Source of the DNA: Vibrio vulnificus NBRC 15645 = ATCC 27562
GTDB taxonomy: Bacteria > Pseudomonadota > Gammaproteobacteria > Enterobacterales > Vibrionaceae
NCBI RefSeq assembly: GCF_002224265.1
Contig: NZ_CP012882.1
Span: forward strand, 1,302,001-1,366,000
Length of the DNA: 64,000 bases
Direction: 5' to 3'
In this document: piece by piece, positions 17,578 through 26,764 of the stretch
How positions within the stretch are numbered: the stretch's first letter is position 1
How the letters are laid out: each line of letters opens with the position of its first letter
Position numbers and translations under genes: made by a program
Notes under the pieces: model-generated
Database searches by the model: none
What the model was told of the DNA's origin: nothing
What the model saw: only the letters and a program-made list of their open reading frames with translations

Positions 17578-17618
17578 AATATAGAACCTTATTAATCAAA
17601 GATTTAAGGTTCTATATT
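17578..17618. repeat. 13-bp perfect inverted repeat
   Basis: AATATAGAACCTT and its exact reverse complement AAGGTTCTATATT, separated by 15 bases (17591-17605). It lies in the gene-free stretch before the yciH terminator. It has no T-run, so it is not a normal terminator. A miniature element, an operator, or a structured RNA are all possible. Confidence 0.7.
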
Positions 17619-17691
17619 GGTTATACGATTAAGGCTTCGAGAGCAGATTCGTTGTGCCGATTAATGTGACGTGTTCACTTTGGACGAGATC

Positions 17692-17717
17692 AAAAAAGGA
17701 GCGTTGAAAGCTCCTTT
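17692..17717 (-). terminator. Intrinsic terminator after yciH
   Basis: On the minus strand AAAGGAGC, seven-base loop, GCTCCTTTTTT. It ends the two-gene yciH operon. Confidence 0.85.
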
Positions 17718-17721
17718 GAAA

Positions 17722-18033
17722 TTAACCACCGGCAAGTTTTACTTTCATGCCTTTTTTTTCAAGATGCGCTTTGATTTTGTCACGAACATCACCTTGAATC
17801 TCTATGTTTCCGTCTTTAACACTACCTCCACAACCACAGACTTTCTTCAACTCTGCGGCAAGAAGCTTCAAAGGTGCATCATCGAGATCCAAGCCAGTGA
17901 CAACGCAAACCCCTTTGCCTTTTCGGCCTTTGGTTTCTCGTTGAATTCGAACAATACCATCACCTTTTGGGCGCGAAGCTTTAGGTTCTTCTGGTTTGAT
18001 TCGGCCTGTTTCTGTTGAATATACAAGAGTCAT
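17722..18033 (-). CDS. yciH: YciH, SUI1/eIF1-family translation factor
   Basis: 103 residues (E. coli YciH is 108). The basic N-terminal part leads to the SUI1 domain: 'GDGIVRIQRETKGRKGKGVC', then 'LKKVCGCGGSVKDGNIEIQG' and the GDxR/KI helix. SUI1 proteins bind the small ribosomal subunit and influence start-site fidelity; in E. coli YciH has been linked to stress-related inhibition of translation. It follows the DUF3319-like gene with a 2-bp gap, so the two are one transcript ending at the hairpin at 17692. Confidence 0.95.
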   Translation of the reverse strand: MTLVYSTETGRIKPEEPKASRPKGDGIVRIQRETKGRKGKGVCVVTGLDLDDAPLKLLAAELKKVCGCGGSVKDGNIEIQGDVRDKIKAHLEKKGMKVKLAGG

Positions 18034-18035
18034 TA

Positions 18036-18410
18036 CTATTTCTTCTGTTGTTCGGCTTTTTGTTTCGCGATCAAATAGGCTTCTATATGTCGCTGAATAG
18101 CCGCTTTGGAACCTTTAATGAGTTTGCCATTAAAGAAACAATACCAAGCGTTCGGTTCACCTGTATCGTTTTTAATGGCAAAACCATTAAAGTTTTCTGC
18201 CTGAGTAGATCCTGACGCTTCTTGCTTTCTGTCAAGCGAAGAAAACTCTCTAGGATCAATGATCGATGCTGTATCGCACCACCAATCAATGCTCTTTTTC
18301 ACTGCACTTAAGCTTCCTTGAAGCACTCGATTCTTAATCTTTACTTGCCAGACGTTCGTATCATTTGGTGCAGACTGTAAGTTAAAACCACGGTAATGAG
18401 ATATAGCCAT
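18036..18410 (-). CDS. Small protein with internal duplication (DUF3319-like)
   Basis: 124 residues, soluble, without signal peptide. Two halves repeat one pattern. The first, residues about 6-44, has G-F-N then 'NVWQVKIKNRVLQGSLSAVK'. The second, about 72-113, has 'NGFAIKND' then 'NAWYCFFNGKLIKGSKAAIQ'. This looks like a tandem of a ~40-residue beta-beta-alpha unit. It resembles the Vibrio family labelled DUF3319, recalled rather than searched. The unit shape (aromatic strand, G-S-x-x-A-[VI]-[KQ] helix) could be a small nucleic-acid or protein binding module. Co-transcribed with yciH. Confidence 0.78.
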   Translation of the reverse strand: MAISHYRGFNLQSAPNDTNVWQVKIKNRVLQGSLSAVKKSIDWWCDTASIIDPREFSSLDRKQEASGSTQAENFNGFAIKNDTGEPNAWYCFFNGKLIKGSKAAIQRHIEAYLIAKQKAEQQKK

Positions 18411-18706
18411 GTAACTGAATCATCTATTAATTAAGTCTTACTATAATCATAATAGTAATCAGACGCTTAGCAAGTATAAAATTCTTATAATAGCGTGCTT
18501 TGGTGCAATGAAATGAAAAAAAACCTTTTCCACCATGAAGATACTCTTCAATCAATCACATATTAGTAGGTGTATTGTCTGGTTTTTAAGGTGCTATTTC
18601 GTAAAAAGAATGACTGATTAGATAATTGAATTCTCATGACTTATTGATTATAAAACGGCTCTTTTTGTCGAAAAACAATATCAAAAGCGCCGCTTTTCTT
18701 TAATGC

Positions 18707-19702
18707 TTAAAGTGAGCGTTCAATACAGTCCGCTAGGAATTCATGAAACTTATGTCCATTGTGTTGGAGCATTTTGGGGAACATGGAAATTTTCGTCATT
18801 CCAGGAAAGGTATTCACTTCATTAAGGTAGATCTCTCCTTCACTGGTTAAGAAGAAATCGATTCGAGACAAATGACGAAGGTTCATTTGACGAAAGACTT
18901 TCTCGCTGCACTGCTGAATCGTCGCTAACTGCTGTTCGGTTAGGTTTTTCGCTTCTACTTCTGTGATTGAATGGCTACCTGCGCTGTATTTCTCATCGTA
19001 GGAGTAAAAAGCACCGTCAGGAGCAATAATTTCACCTGGCTTTGAAATATGAAGTTGACCTTTCATCTCATAAGCGGAAACTTCTAATTCTCTTGGTTTT
19101 ACGGCCTTTTCAACCAATACCTGATGAGAGAATCCGAACGCCTTATCAATGGCATCAGAAAGTTGCTCTACTTTGGTTACGCTGTAACAGCCAACCGATG
19201 ATCCCTGTCTAGCCGCTTTGACAAACAGCTTGCCCCATTTGTCGAATGCCTCTCTACTCACCTGGTGAGACTCTTCATTATTCTCCGTTAGGAAAAGATA
19301 CGGTGTGTTAGGAATACCAATCGCGTCATACCATAGTTTCGACGTAATTTTATTGAAGCTGTTACTGCTAGCCTCAGGCCCACAGCCCAGATAAGGAATA
19401 CCGGCTAGCTCAAAAAGTGACTGGATATCCCCTGTTTCACCAGGAAAACCATGGATACAAGGCACAATGAAATCGATGTCTATCGATTCATTAAACTCAT
19501 CACTTTTCACGCTTTTCGTATGGATATCGAGATAGACAAGTCTATCTTTTTGGTCAAACCAACCTTCGTTTTTAATCTCAACTTTTAGGACATTTACATT
19601 ATCAATTAAGCCAAGCTGTTGCTGAAGGTATTCAGAAGAAAGCAGCGAAATTTCGTGTTCTGAAGAACCACCGCCGCATAAAAGTAGAACATTTCTCATC
19701 AT
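18707..19702 (-). CDS. ddl: D-alanine--D-alanine ligase
   Basis: 331 residues, an ATP-grasp ligase making the D-Ala-D-Ala dipeptide for peptidoglycan. The N-terminal 'VLLLCGGGSSEHEISLLSSE' is the family signature, the ATP-grasp core includes 'VKAARQGSSVGCYSV', and the C-terminal metal-binding loop reads 'YLNEVNTFPGMT'. Its place next to a cell-wall-stress regulon (vxr) is suggestive but it is separately transcribed. A weak AAAGCGGCGCTTTT hairpin follows the stop on the minus strand. The 296-bp gap 18411-18706 upstream of the DUF3319-like gene holds no other gene. Confidence 0.96.
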   Translation of the reverse strand: MMRNVLLLCGGGSSEHEISLLSSEYLQQQLGLIDNVNVLKVEIKNEGWFDQKDRLVYLDIHTKSVKSDEFNESIDIDFIVPCIHGFPGETGDIQSLFELAGIPYLGCGPEASSNSFNKITSKLWYDAIGIPNTPYLFLTENNEESHQVSREAFDKWGKLFVKAARQGSSVGCYSVTKVEQLSDAIDKAFGFSHQVLVEKAVKPRELEVSAYEMKGQLHISKPGEIIAPDGAFYSYDEKYSAGSHSITEVEAKNLTEQQLATIQQCSEKVFRQMNLRHLSRIDFFLTSEGEIYLNEVNTFPGMTKISMFPKMLQHNGHKFHEFLADCIERSL

Positions 19703-19820
19703 TGTTAAATCTTTCCGTGATAGAAGACACGCTGTCTCAATGATAGCGATACCTTGCTATTCGTACAGTCATTTATTGGTAAAAAATGGCTTTTACCCAC
19801 TGAATGACTACTTGTTGTAC

Positions 19821-19855
19821 AAAAACGAAAGGAGCGCTAGGCTCCTTTCGTTTTT
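19821..19855. terminator. Bidirectional intrinsic terminator
   Basis: AAAAACGAAAGGAGC paired with GCTCCTTTCGTTTTT around a five-base loop. A long stem with A and T runs on both sides. It follows the SPOR gene on the minus strand. Confidence 0.92.
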
Positions 19856-19868
19856 ATGTCGTTGTCAT

Positions 19869-20444
19869 TTAGTTGAGTTTGTTGAGTGTTGGGTATTCAG
19901 AGTTTTTGATTGCATCAATGCTTTTTACGAAAGGTTGCAATTCTTTGAACTCTTGGGGCAATTGTGCAATGGCTTTCTTTGCCTCAGTGCTTGTTGCGAA
20001 GTCACCATATAATACTGTGAACCATTTAGTACCATTGACAATCTTATAGTTTTCCCAAATAGGCTGGCCGTCTTTAGGTAGTTTAGAAGCAAAATAGTCA
20101 ACTTTTGCTTGAGAACCGACAGCGACGACTTGAACCGTATAACCGAAGCGCTGCATTTTTTCTTGTTGCTTTTTGCTCGGCGGAACTATCTTAACTGCTT
20201 TTGTTGTTTCGGATTGAGGGCTGAGTTTAACGACTTTTTTCTCTTCCGTTTGTGGCTCCATTTTAACTACTTGCTGTGGAATACTCACCTCTTGAACGGT
20301 TTCTTCTTGTGCCATCAAAGGCTCAGGAATAGGTTCAATTTTAAATTCTTCGCGGTGGCTCTCGGTCGTTACGTTAGCAACGTAGTTATCCGACGCACAA
20401 GCAGACAGCAAAACAGAAAGAGTGATAATGGCAACTTTTTTCAT
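19869..20444 (-). CDS. SPOR-domain lipoprotein
   Basis: 191 residues. A lipoprotein signal peptide ends in the lipobox LSAC (Cys about 16). A Pro/Glu/Val/Lys-rich linker of about 90 residues follows. The C-terminal 75 residues form a SPOR domain ('GYTVQVVAVGSQAKVDYF', 'WFTVLYGDFATSTEAKKAI'). SPOR domains bind denuded peptidoglycan glycans at division sites. The lipid anchor and linker suit a protein tethered to the outer membrane and reaching the wall. It is transcribed alone and ends at a strong hairpin. Confidence 0.9.
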   Translation of the reverse strand: MKKVAIITLSVLLSACASDNYVANVTTESHREEFKIEPIPEPLMAQEETVQEVSIPQQVVKMEPQTEEKKVVKLSPQSETTKAVKIVPPSKKQQEKMQRFGYTVQVVAVGSQAKVDYFASKLPKDGQPIWENYKIVNGTKWFTVLYGDFATSTEAKKAIAQLPQEFKELQPFVKSIDAIKNSEYPTLNKLN

Positions 20445-20668
20445 GGAATGACTAACTCTTAAAAAATTTATCTTAAATCATGCCGATAGCGATGCTGAGA
20501 ATCAAGCCTAGATCTCAATAATCCGCTTAGAACATGTGACTTATTACACAATCTACATACGGCGTGCTGTTTTTGTAAGCATAGTTCTATTTATAAACAT
20601 TTCACTATCGACGATTTTGTTTATGATGAACTCCACAAGGTCATACGGCGAAGCAGGGAGAAAGCCAA

Positions 20669-23347
20669 GTGCATAAGCTACAGAAACTGTTTAAACCTAC
20701 TTCAATCGCAGTTATTGGTGCGTCACAACGTCACTTAAGCGCAGGTAATATAGTAATGAAAAACCTGCTTCAAAGTGGGTTTGATGGCACGATTTTGCCC
20801 GTTACACCAAGATACAAATCTGTCGCTGGTGTTCTCGCCTACCCCTCTGTTTCTGAACTGCCGCTTGTCCCCGATATTGCTATTCTGTGTACTCGCTCAG
20901 AGCGCAATGTAGTGCTGTTTAAACAACTGTCAGAAATTGGTACTGAATTTGTCATAGTGTTGGCGTCAGATACAGACTATCTCCATCAAGATGATCAGTC
21001 TGTCGCTGAAGCGTGTTTGCGCATTGCGCGCGAAAGCAATATGCGAGTACTCGGACCAAACAGCCTTGGTTTGATCCTACCTTGGCAAAAGTTTAACGCT
21101 TCGTTCTCTCCTGTAACGGCAAAGCCGGGGAAGATAGCATTTATTTCTCAGTCTGCCGCGGTGTGTACAACAATTTTGGATTGGGCCAATGACAAAGAAA
21201 TTGGTTTTTCCGCTTTTGTTTCGATTGGTAACGGTCTCGACATCGATTTTGACGAACTACTGGACTACCTTTCGACAGACAGTAAAACCGACGCCATCTT
21301 GCTGTATGTTGACTCAATCACTGATGCACGACGATTTATTTCTGCAGCGCGCGCGGCCTCGCGTAACCGACGCATTCTCGTTTTGAAAGGCGGACGTTCG
21401 ATTCTTGGCAGAAGGGCATTAAATAAATCGGGTTCGGATACACTTGATATCGTTTATGACTCAGCCATCCGACGCTCGGGAATGCTTCGAGTTAACAACA
21501 CACACGAGCTATTTGCAGCAGTAGAAACCCTCACCCATTCAGTGCCATTGCGGGGCGAGAGACTTGCCATAATCACTAATGGCGCTGGTCCTGCATTGAT
21601 GGCCGTCGATACGCTATTTGAACGAGGTGGGCAGTTAGCCAATTTATCCGCGGAGACGGTAGAGGCGCTTTCTCAGAATCTACCAAGTAGTTGGTCCCAT
21701 AATAATCCTATTGATATTGTCGGCGATGCAGATAAAAAACGTTACGTTGCAACTATTAACGCCATTCTTGATAGCGATTGTGCAGACGCAATCTTGATTA
21801 TGCATAGCCCTTCTGCGGTATCAGACTCCGTAGACACGGCGCAAGCGATCGTCGATGCAATACAGAGTCATCCGCGACATAAGCGTTTCAATATATTAAC
21901 GAATTGGTCTGGTGAGCAAACTGCAAAGCCAGCCCGCATGATACTCACTAAAGCGGGAATCCCAACTTATAGAACACCAGAAAGCGCGGTTGTGGCTTTC
22001 ATGCATTTAGTGGAATACCGCCGCAATCAGAAACAACTTATGGAAACCCCGACAACCGCAGAGCCATTGCACGTTTCCGACGTCAACGCTGCAAAGGCGT
22101 GGGTTTCAGAGCATTTGATGGATAAGGAATTCGCCCAGCTTGATACTCACCAATTGGGCAGTTTGTTAAAGCTCTTCCACTTTGATGTTTTGCCGACCTG
22201 GATTGCAAGTGATACCCCTGAGGCCGTGCATATTGCCGAGCAAATCGGTTATCCCGTCGCGGTGAAACTGCGCTCTCCTGACATTGCACATAAGTCTGAT
22301 GTCCAAGGCGTCATGCTGAACCTGCGTAATAGCCAAGAAGTAGCGTCAGCGGCTGACGCGATTCTTGATCGCACAAAACTTGCCTACCCTAGCGCCCACA
22401 TACATGGGTTATTGGTCCAAGGCATGGCAAAGCTTGCCGGAGGGGAAGAAATTCGTGTAAAAGTCATTACGGACAAAGTGTTTGGTCCAGTAATTCTACT
22501 TGGTCAAGGCGGTTCGGAATGGAGCGAAGCTCGTGACGCAACGGCCGCATTACCACCGCTAAATATGACGCTGGCACGCTATCAGATTGTACGCGCGATA
22601 AAAGAAGGCCATATACGCCTACAAAAACTGCCTGAACCGATGGATGTTCTTGGGCTGGCAAAGTTTTTGGTTCGCATTTCTCAAATGGTGGTCGAGCTGC
22701 CGCAGATTAAAGAACTGGATATTCATCCAGTTCTGGCAAATGGTGAGCATTTTACCATCCTGGACGCGGATCTGACCTTAGAGAATTACCAAGGCCACGG
22801 TCAAGAACGTCTTGCTATACGCCCTTTCCCCGCTGAGTTTGTAGAAACCATGCAACTGAAAGATGGAGAACCTATTCTACTAAGGCCGATATTGCCTGAG
22901 GATGAACCTTCGCATGCCGAGTTCATCAATAATGTCTCCAAAGAGGATCTCTACAAACGCTTTTTTAGTGATGTGGGAGAGTTTAACCATGAGGCTTTGG
23001 CTAACCTGACACAGATTGATTACGACAGAGAAATGGCCTTTGTTGCCGTATCGTTTTCATCCGGTGAGGCAAAAATCATTGGCGTTGCGCGAGCCTTGAT
23101 TAATCCTGAAAACACGGAGGCGGAGTTTGCGATATTGATTCGTTCTGATCTAAAAGGCAAAGGCTTAGGAAAAGTCCTGATGAATAAGATCATTGATTAT
23201 TGTCGTCAGAAAGGCACGAAGAAGATGACTGGCATGACCATGCCAACAAACCGTGGCATGTTAACTCTTGCTCAAAAACTTGGTTTTAGCCTAGATATCC
23301 AATTTGAAGATGGCGTTGCAGATATGGTGTTACCACTGAACCCGTAA
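20669..23347 (+). CDS. patZ: Pat/PatZ-type protein lysine acetyltransferase
   Basis: 892 residues (E. coli PatZ/YfiQ 886) from a GTG at 20669 with AGGGAG upstream. In order: CoA-binding ('SIAVIGASQR'), succinyl-CoA-ligase-like, ATP-grasp ('YPVAVKLRSPDIAHKSDVQG'), and a C-terminal GNAT domain from about 730 with the acetyl-CoA loop 'SDLKGKGLGKVLMNK'. The phospho-His motif of ADP-forming synthetases (SHTG) aligns here with NKSG at 252-255, so the synthetase part is probably a CoA-sensing regulatory module. It should acetylate metabolic enzymes such as acetyl-CoA synthetase. Confidence 0.93.
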   Translation: MHKLQKLFKPTSIAVIGASQRHLSAGNIVMKNLLQSGFDGTILPVTPRYKSVAGVLAYPSVSELPLVPDIAILCTRSERNVVLFKQLSEIGTEFVIVLASDTDYLHQDDQSVAEACLRIARESNMRVLGPNSLGLILPWQKFNASFSPVTAKPGKIAFISQSAAVCTTILDWANDKEIGFSAFVSIGNGLDIDFDELLDYLSTDSKTDAILLYVDSITDARRFISAARAASRNRRILVLKGGRSILGRRALNKSGSDTLDIVYDSAIRRSGMLRVNNTHELFAAVETLTHSVPLRGERLAIITNGAGPALMAVDTLFERGGQLANLSAETVEALSQNLPSSWSHNNPIDIVGDADKKRYVATINAILDSDCADAILIMHSPSAVSDSVDTAQAIVDAIQSHPRHKRFNILTNWSGEQTAKPARMILTKAGIPTYRTPESAVVAFMHLVEYRRNQKQLMETPTTAEPLHVSDVNAAKAWVSEHLMDKEFAQLDTHQLGSLLKLFHFDVLPTWIASDTPEAVHIAEQIGYPVAVKLRSPDIAHKSDVQGVMLNLRNSQEVASAADAILDRTKLAYPSAHIHGLLVQGMAKLAGGEEIRVKVITDKVFGPVILLGQGGSEWSEARDATAALPPLNMTLARYQIVRAIKEGHIRLQKLPEPMDVLGLAKFLVRISQMVVELPQIKELDIHPVLANGEHFTILDADLTLENYQGHGQERLAIRPFPAEFVETMQLKDGEPILLRPILPEDEPSHAEFINNVSKEDLYKRFFSDVGEFNHEALANLTQIDYDREMAFVAVSFSSGEAKIIGVARALINPENTEAEFAILIRSDLKGKGLGKVLMNKIIDYCRQKGTKKMTGMTMPTNRGMLTLAQKLGFSLDIQFEDGVADMVLPLNP

Positions 23348-23358
23348 GCGAACCAACG

Positions 23359-23382
23359 AAAGCGGCTGTCAAAGCCGCTTTC
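23359..23382. terminator. Bidirectional terminator between patZ and the LysR gene
   Basis: GAAAGCGGCT, five-base loop, AGCCGCTTTC between convergent genes. The T-runs are short. Confidence 0.75.
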
Positions 23383-23395
23383 TCCAGATCAACTC

Positions 23396-24283
23396 TTATT
23401 TTAGCTTCCAATTTTTCTTCAGATATTGAATACACCAGGATTTCGCTTCTCCCATTTGGTTGCGCTTCCAAGCCAAAATGATCTCTAGATGTTGCTGCTC
23501 TGCTCCTTCGATTTCCTTGAGCTTGCCTGCTTCGATCAATGGGCTTGCGATATCTGTGGGTAGTGTGCCGATTCCGAGGCCAGTGACAAGGGCATCCACT
23601 TTAGCTTGAAGATTAGTGACGGTTAATCTTGGTTGTTTCTGGATGATATTGACCGTAATAGCCGGTTGCTCACGTGCAGTATCGGCGATAGCGATAATGC
23701 GGTACTTCTCCCTTGCTGAATCATTAAACTCACCACTTCGTTTGTGAACGTAGTGATTTGGCGCTGCCACCCAGGTCATACTCATCTTTCCAATGGTGTC
23801 GGCTTTCACGTCATGTGGCAGGACTTCTAATTTTGGACACACGAGCAAATCTGATCTGCCGGATTGAAGAGATTCCCAGCAGCCTGCGAGAATTTCTTCC
23901 TGTAATCTGACTCTGGTTTTACTCACGTTTCCTAACGCATCTACAAGCGAAAAAAAATGGTGAATACCAATAATGCCATCATATGCGATGGAAATATCCA
24001 GTTCCCAACCATTGGCTAGCAGTGTTGCGTCGTTAACCAGTTTTTCTGTTGCGGCGAGAATCGTGCGGCCACGTTCTAAGATAAGTCGACCTGCGTCTGT
24101 GAAATTCGCTTTGTGGCCAGAGCGATCAAAAATCATGATGTCTAGATCTTGCTCAAGCTTTTGAATTTGATAACTCAAAGACGAAGGAGCGCGATCAAGC
24201 TCATTGGCAGCGGAAGCGAAGCTCCCTCTTCTGTCGATGGCATCTAAGATATGTAATGCTTCCAAGGTTATGGGGCTTTGCAC
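23396..24283 (-). CDS. hupR: LysR-family regulator, HupR-like
   Basis: A LysR-type regulator: N-terminal winged helix ('LEALHILDAIDRRGSFASAA', 'DRAPSSLSYQIQKLEQDL') and a substrate-binding-like effector domain. I choose the GTG at 24283 (295 residues) because AAAGGAG lies five bases upstream; an in-frame ATG at 24310 has none. It is divergent from a heme receptor. In V. vulnificus the LysR protein HupR activates the heme receptor hupA under this arrangement, so the same role is inferred. Confidence 0.82.
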   Translation of the reverse strand: MQSPITLEALHILDAIDRRGSFASAANELDRAPSSLSYQIQKLEQDLDIMIFDRSGHKANFTDAGRLILERGRTILAATEKLVNDATLLANGWELDISIAYDGIIGIHHFFSLVDALGNVSKTRVRLQEEILAGCWESLQSGRSDLLVCPKLEVLPHDVKADTIGKMSMTWVAAPNHYVHKRSGEFNDSAREKYRIIAIADTAREQPAITVNIIQKQPRLTVTNLQAKVDALVTGLGIGTLPTDIASPLIEAGKLKEIEGAEQQHLEIILAWKRNQMGEAKSWCIQYLKKNWKLK

Positions 24284-24436
24284 TTCAACTCCTTTGGTGA
24301 TCAAGATCACAGATGTGAATTTTGTAAAGTGGCGTTATAAATTCATCATTCTCAGTATATCGTATTGATATTCTGTAATTTTTCATTTTAAGAAACACGG
24401 AACGACATAAGAGCCATGGTTAAAAATATTTTTACG

Positions 24437-24455
24437 AATGATAGTAATTATCATT
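24437..24455. promoter_or_regulatory. Fur box upstream of the heme receptor
   Basis: AATGATAGTAATTATCATT, a 7-5-7 palindrome with perfect arms, close to the Fur consensus (GATAATGATAATCATTATC). It lies 56 bases before the receptor ATG and predicts iron repression. Confidence 0.88.
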
Positions 24456-24511
24456 AGCATCCAATATTATGGCGACGATTATTCGCCTACTATGGATTTA
24501 AGGTAGTAAAA

Positions 24512-26677
24512 ATGTACAACAGAACGTTCCTTTCAGCCTCAATACTATTCGCTCTCGCTGCACCAGTACAAGCTCAAGATGCTGGTTTATTTGATGAAGT
24601 TGTTGTTTCGGCAACGAGGACAGAACAAAGCAAGCAAGACGTATCTTCCTCTATAGAAACGGTTTCCTCTGACGATATCGACGCTCAGTTAGCCAAAAAC
24701 CTACACGATGCCCTTATTTACACGCCCGGTGTCAATGTAACAACATCGAGTCGATTTGGCATTTCGGGGTTCAATATTCGTGGAATGGAAGGAAGCCGAG
24801 TCAAAGTAGTCGTGGATGGTGTATCACAAGTCACTCCTTTCAACCCAGGGGCAAATGTCCAAGCTATCTATCCAAATACTGTTGAATTAGATACGCTTAC
24901 CTCAATTGAAATCAACAAAGGCGCGTCCTCTACCCTATATGGTTCTGATGCGCTCGGTGGTACTGTTGTACTCCGTACCAAGCAGCCTGCCGATGTATTA
25001 GACGAAGGCGATGGTACGCACTTCGGCATCAAATCCAGCTATTTCTCAGCCGATACACAATTTAAAAACACACTTACGTGGGCAATGAGAAAAGGTATAT
25101 TCGAGACGATTGTGATAGGTACATACGCGGATGGTAATGAGCTGCAAACGTACTCAGATGATGCAGATATCGATGGTCCAATGCGTGGAACAGCAAACCC
25201 GGCGGATAAAAAGCTGTCTAACCTTTTGGCGAAAGCCTATCTCAATATTGGTGAGCACAATCGTGTAGGCGTAGTTTATGAACAATATAAACACGAATAT
25301 GACGAAAATAACCGATACGGCAACTACACGCTGAACTTCGGTCCTACCCCTGGCATTACGTATTCAAATTCACGCAACAATGATGAAGCAACTCGCTATC
25401 GAGTAGGTTTAACTCATGATTTCAAAGGCAACGCTGTATTTTTTGATTCATCTAGTGCCGCACTTAATTTCCAGGTGAGTGAATCAATTAACGGTAACTT
25501 TGCTCATATCACTGATCATACGGGTAAAGTCGGTTACAGCGGAAATAGAACACGAGAACGAATCGCCAAAGAAGAAACGGTTCAGTTTGATGCTCAATTT
25601 GACAAACTCCTAGTGCTCGATGGTTCGACACATGAAATTACGTATGGTTTGAACTTTCAACACACTGACTTTTCGCTAAACAATGTTGACTATTTTCATG
25701 ACAACAACACATCAAAACCTGCAAACACAACGGTTCCCAACGCGAAAACGGTAAAAAATGGACTGTTTATCCAAAACAATGCATTCTTGCTGGATGACTC
25801 TCTTGTGGTTAATGCTGGTGTGAGATACGACTCGTTTGAAACCACACCAGAGTATTCCGCTACTGCGACAACAAAGCGTGACAAAAATAGCAGTGATGCC
25901 TTTACTGGAAAGATCGGGGCCGTGTATCACTACAACTCCAACATCAGTAATTTCGCGCAAGTTAGTCAGGGATTTAAAGCCCCAACGGTTGAACAACTTT
26001 ATTATGAGTACAATACAGGCGCGGACTTTGTACCAAATCCGGACTTAAAAGCGGAACGTAGTACCTCTTATGAAACTGGCTTGAGAGCAAAAAATAGTTG
26101 GGCTCGTATTGAGCTTGTTGGTTTTATTAACCAGTACAAAGATTTTATTGATGAACAAGATCTAGAACGTATCGATCCAAACAAAGAGCGTTTCACTATC
26201 GTGAACCGAGATCGCGTTGAGATTAGGGGCTTAGAGTTTAGCTCCGATATTTTGCTAGATGAAGCGATTAATGCACCAAAAGGCCTGTACAGTAAGCTGT
26301 CCATTGCGTATGCCAAAGGCAAAGATAAAGAGACGGGAAATGCGCTCGATTCCGTTGCGCCATTAACTACGGTGATAGGGCTTGGCTACGATAATCACAA
26401 TCGAAGCTTTGGTGGTATAGCGAATGTAACGCTTGTGGATCGAAAGGACGATTGGTCTGACGAGGACACTTTCGATAGCGCTGGCTATGGTGTTATGGAT
26501 ATCGCTGCATATTATAAACCAATCGCCGATCTGACATTGCGTGCTGGTATTAACAACGTTTTCGATAAAGAGTATTGGACATACCAAGACGTTCGAGACA
26601 TTACGTCTACTAACAACAAAGATATGTTCTCACAGCCTGGGCGAAATTGGGCTGTCAGCGTTGACTACAAGTTCTAA
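24512..26677 (+). CDS. hutA: TonB-dependent heme receptor (HutA/HupA type)
   Basis: 721 residues. A signal peptide ends 'APVQAQ'; a TonB box follows ('FDEVVVSATRTEQS', about 28-41), then the plug domain ('LIYTPGVNVTTSSRFGISGF') and a ~600-residue beta-barrel ending in 'VSVDYKF' with terminal Phe. The barrel has the YRAP/NPDL region as 'SQGFKAPTVEQLYYEY' and 'NPDLKAERSTSYETG', where heme receptors carry the FRAP-NPNL motif. It imports heme across the outer membrane using TonB energy. The Fur box and the divergent HupR-like regulator support iron and heme control. Confidence 0.92.
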   Translation: MYNRTFLSASILFALAAPVQAQDAGLFDEVVVSATRTEQSKQDVSSSIETVSSDDIDAQLAKNLHDALIYTPGVNVTTSSRFGISGFNIRGMEGSRVKVVVDGVSQVTPFNPGANVQAIYPNTVELDTLTSIEINKGASSTLYGSDALGGTVVLRTKQPADVLDEGDGTHFGIKSSYFSADTQFKNTLTWAMRKGIFETIVIGTYADGNELQTYSDDADIDGPMRGTANPADKKLSNLLAKAYLNIGEHNRVGVVYEQYKHEYDENNRYGNYTLNFGPTPGITYSNSRNNDEATRYRVGLTHDFKGNAVFFDSSSAALNFQVSESINGNFAHITDHTGKVGYSGNRTRERIAKEETVQFDAQFDKLLVLDGSTHEITYGLNFQHTDFSLNNVDYFHDNNTSKPANTTVPNAKTVKNGLFIQNNAFLLDDSLVVNAGVRYDSFETTPEYSATATTKRDKNSSDAFTGKIGAVYHYNSNISNFAQVSQGFKAPTVEQLYYEYNTGADFVPNPDLKAERSTSYETGLRAKNSWARIELVGFINQYKDFIDEQDLERIDPNKERFTIVNRDRVEIRGLEFSSDILLDEAINAPKGLYSKLSIAYAKGKDKETGNALDSVAPLTTVIGLGYDNHNRSFGGIANVTLVDRKDDWSDEDTFDSAGYGVMDIAAYYKPIADLTLRAGINNVFDKEYWTYQDVRDITSTNNKDMFSQPGRNWAVSVDYKF

Positions 26678-26691
26678 CCTACAACAAAAAC

Positions 26692-26717
26692 AAAAGCCAG
26701 CATTTGCTGGCTTTTTA
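26692..26717 (+). terminator. Intrinsic terminator after the heme receptor
   Basis: AAAGCCAGCA, short loop, TGCTGGCTTTTTA. Closes the receptor transcript. Confidence 0.88.
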
Positions 26718-26764
26718 AGTCTCATTCAAAAATGTACAAAGAGAAAAAGTTGATGAATGATAAC

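Noticed and set aside
17671..18018. 115-codon plus-strand frame opposite yciH
   Set aside because: Entirely antisense to the well-matched SUI1-family gene; Phe-rich product typical of a shadow frame.
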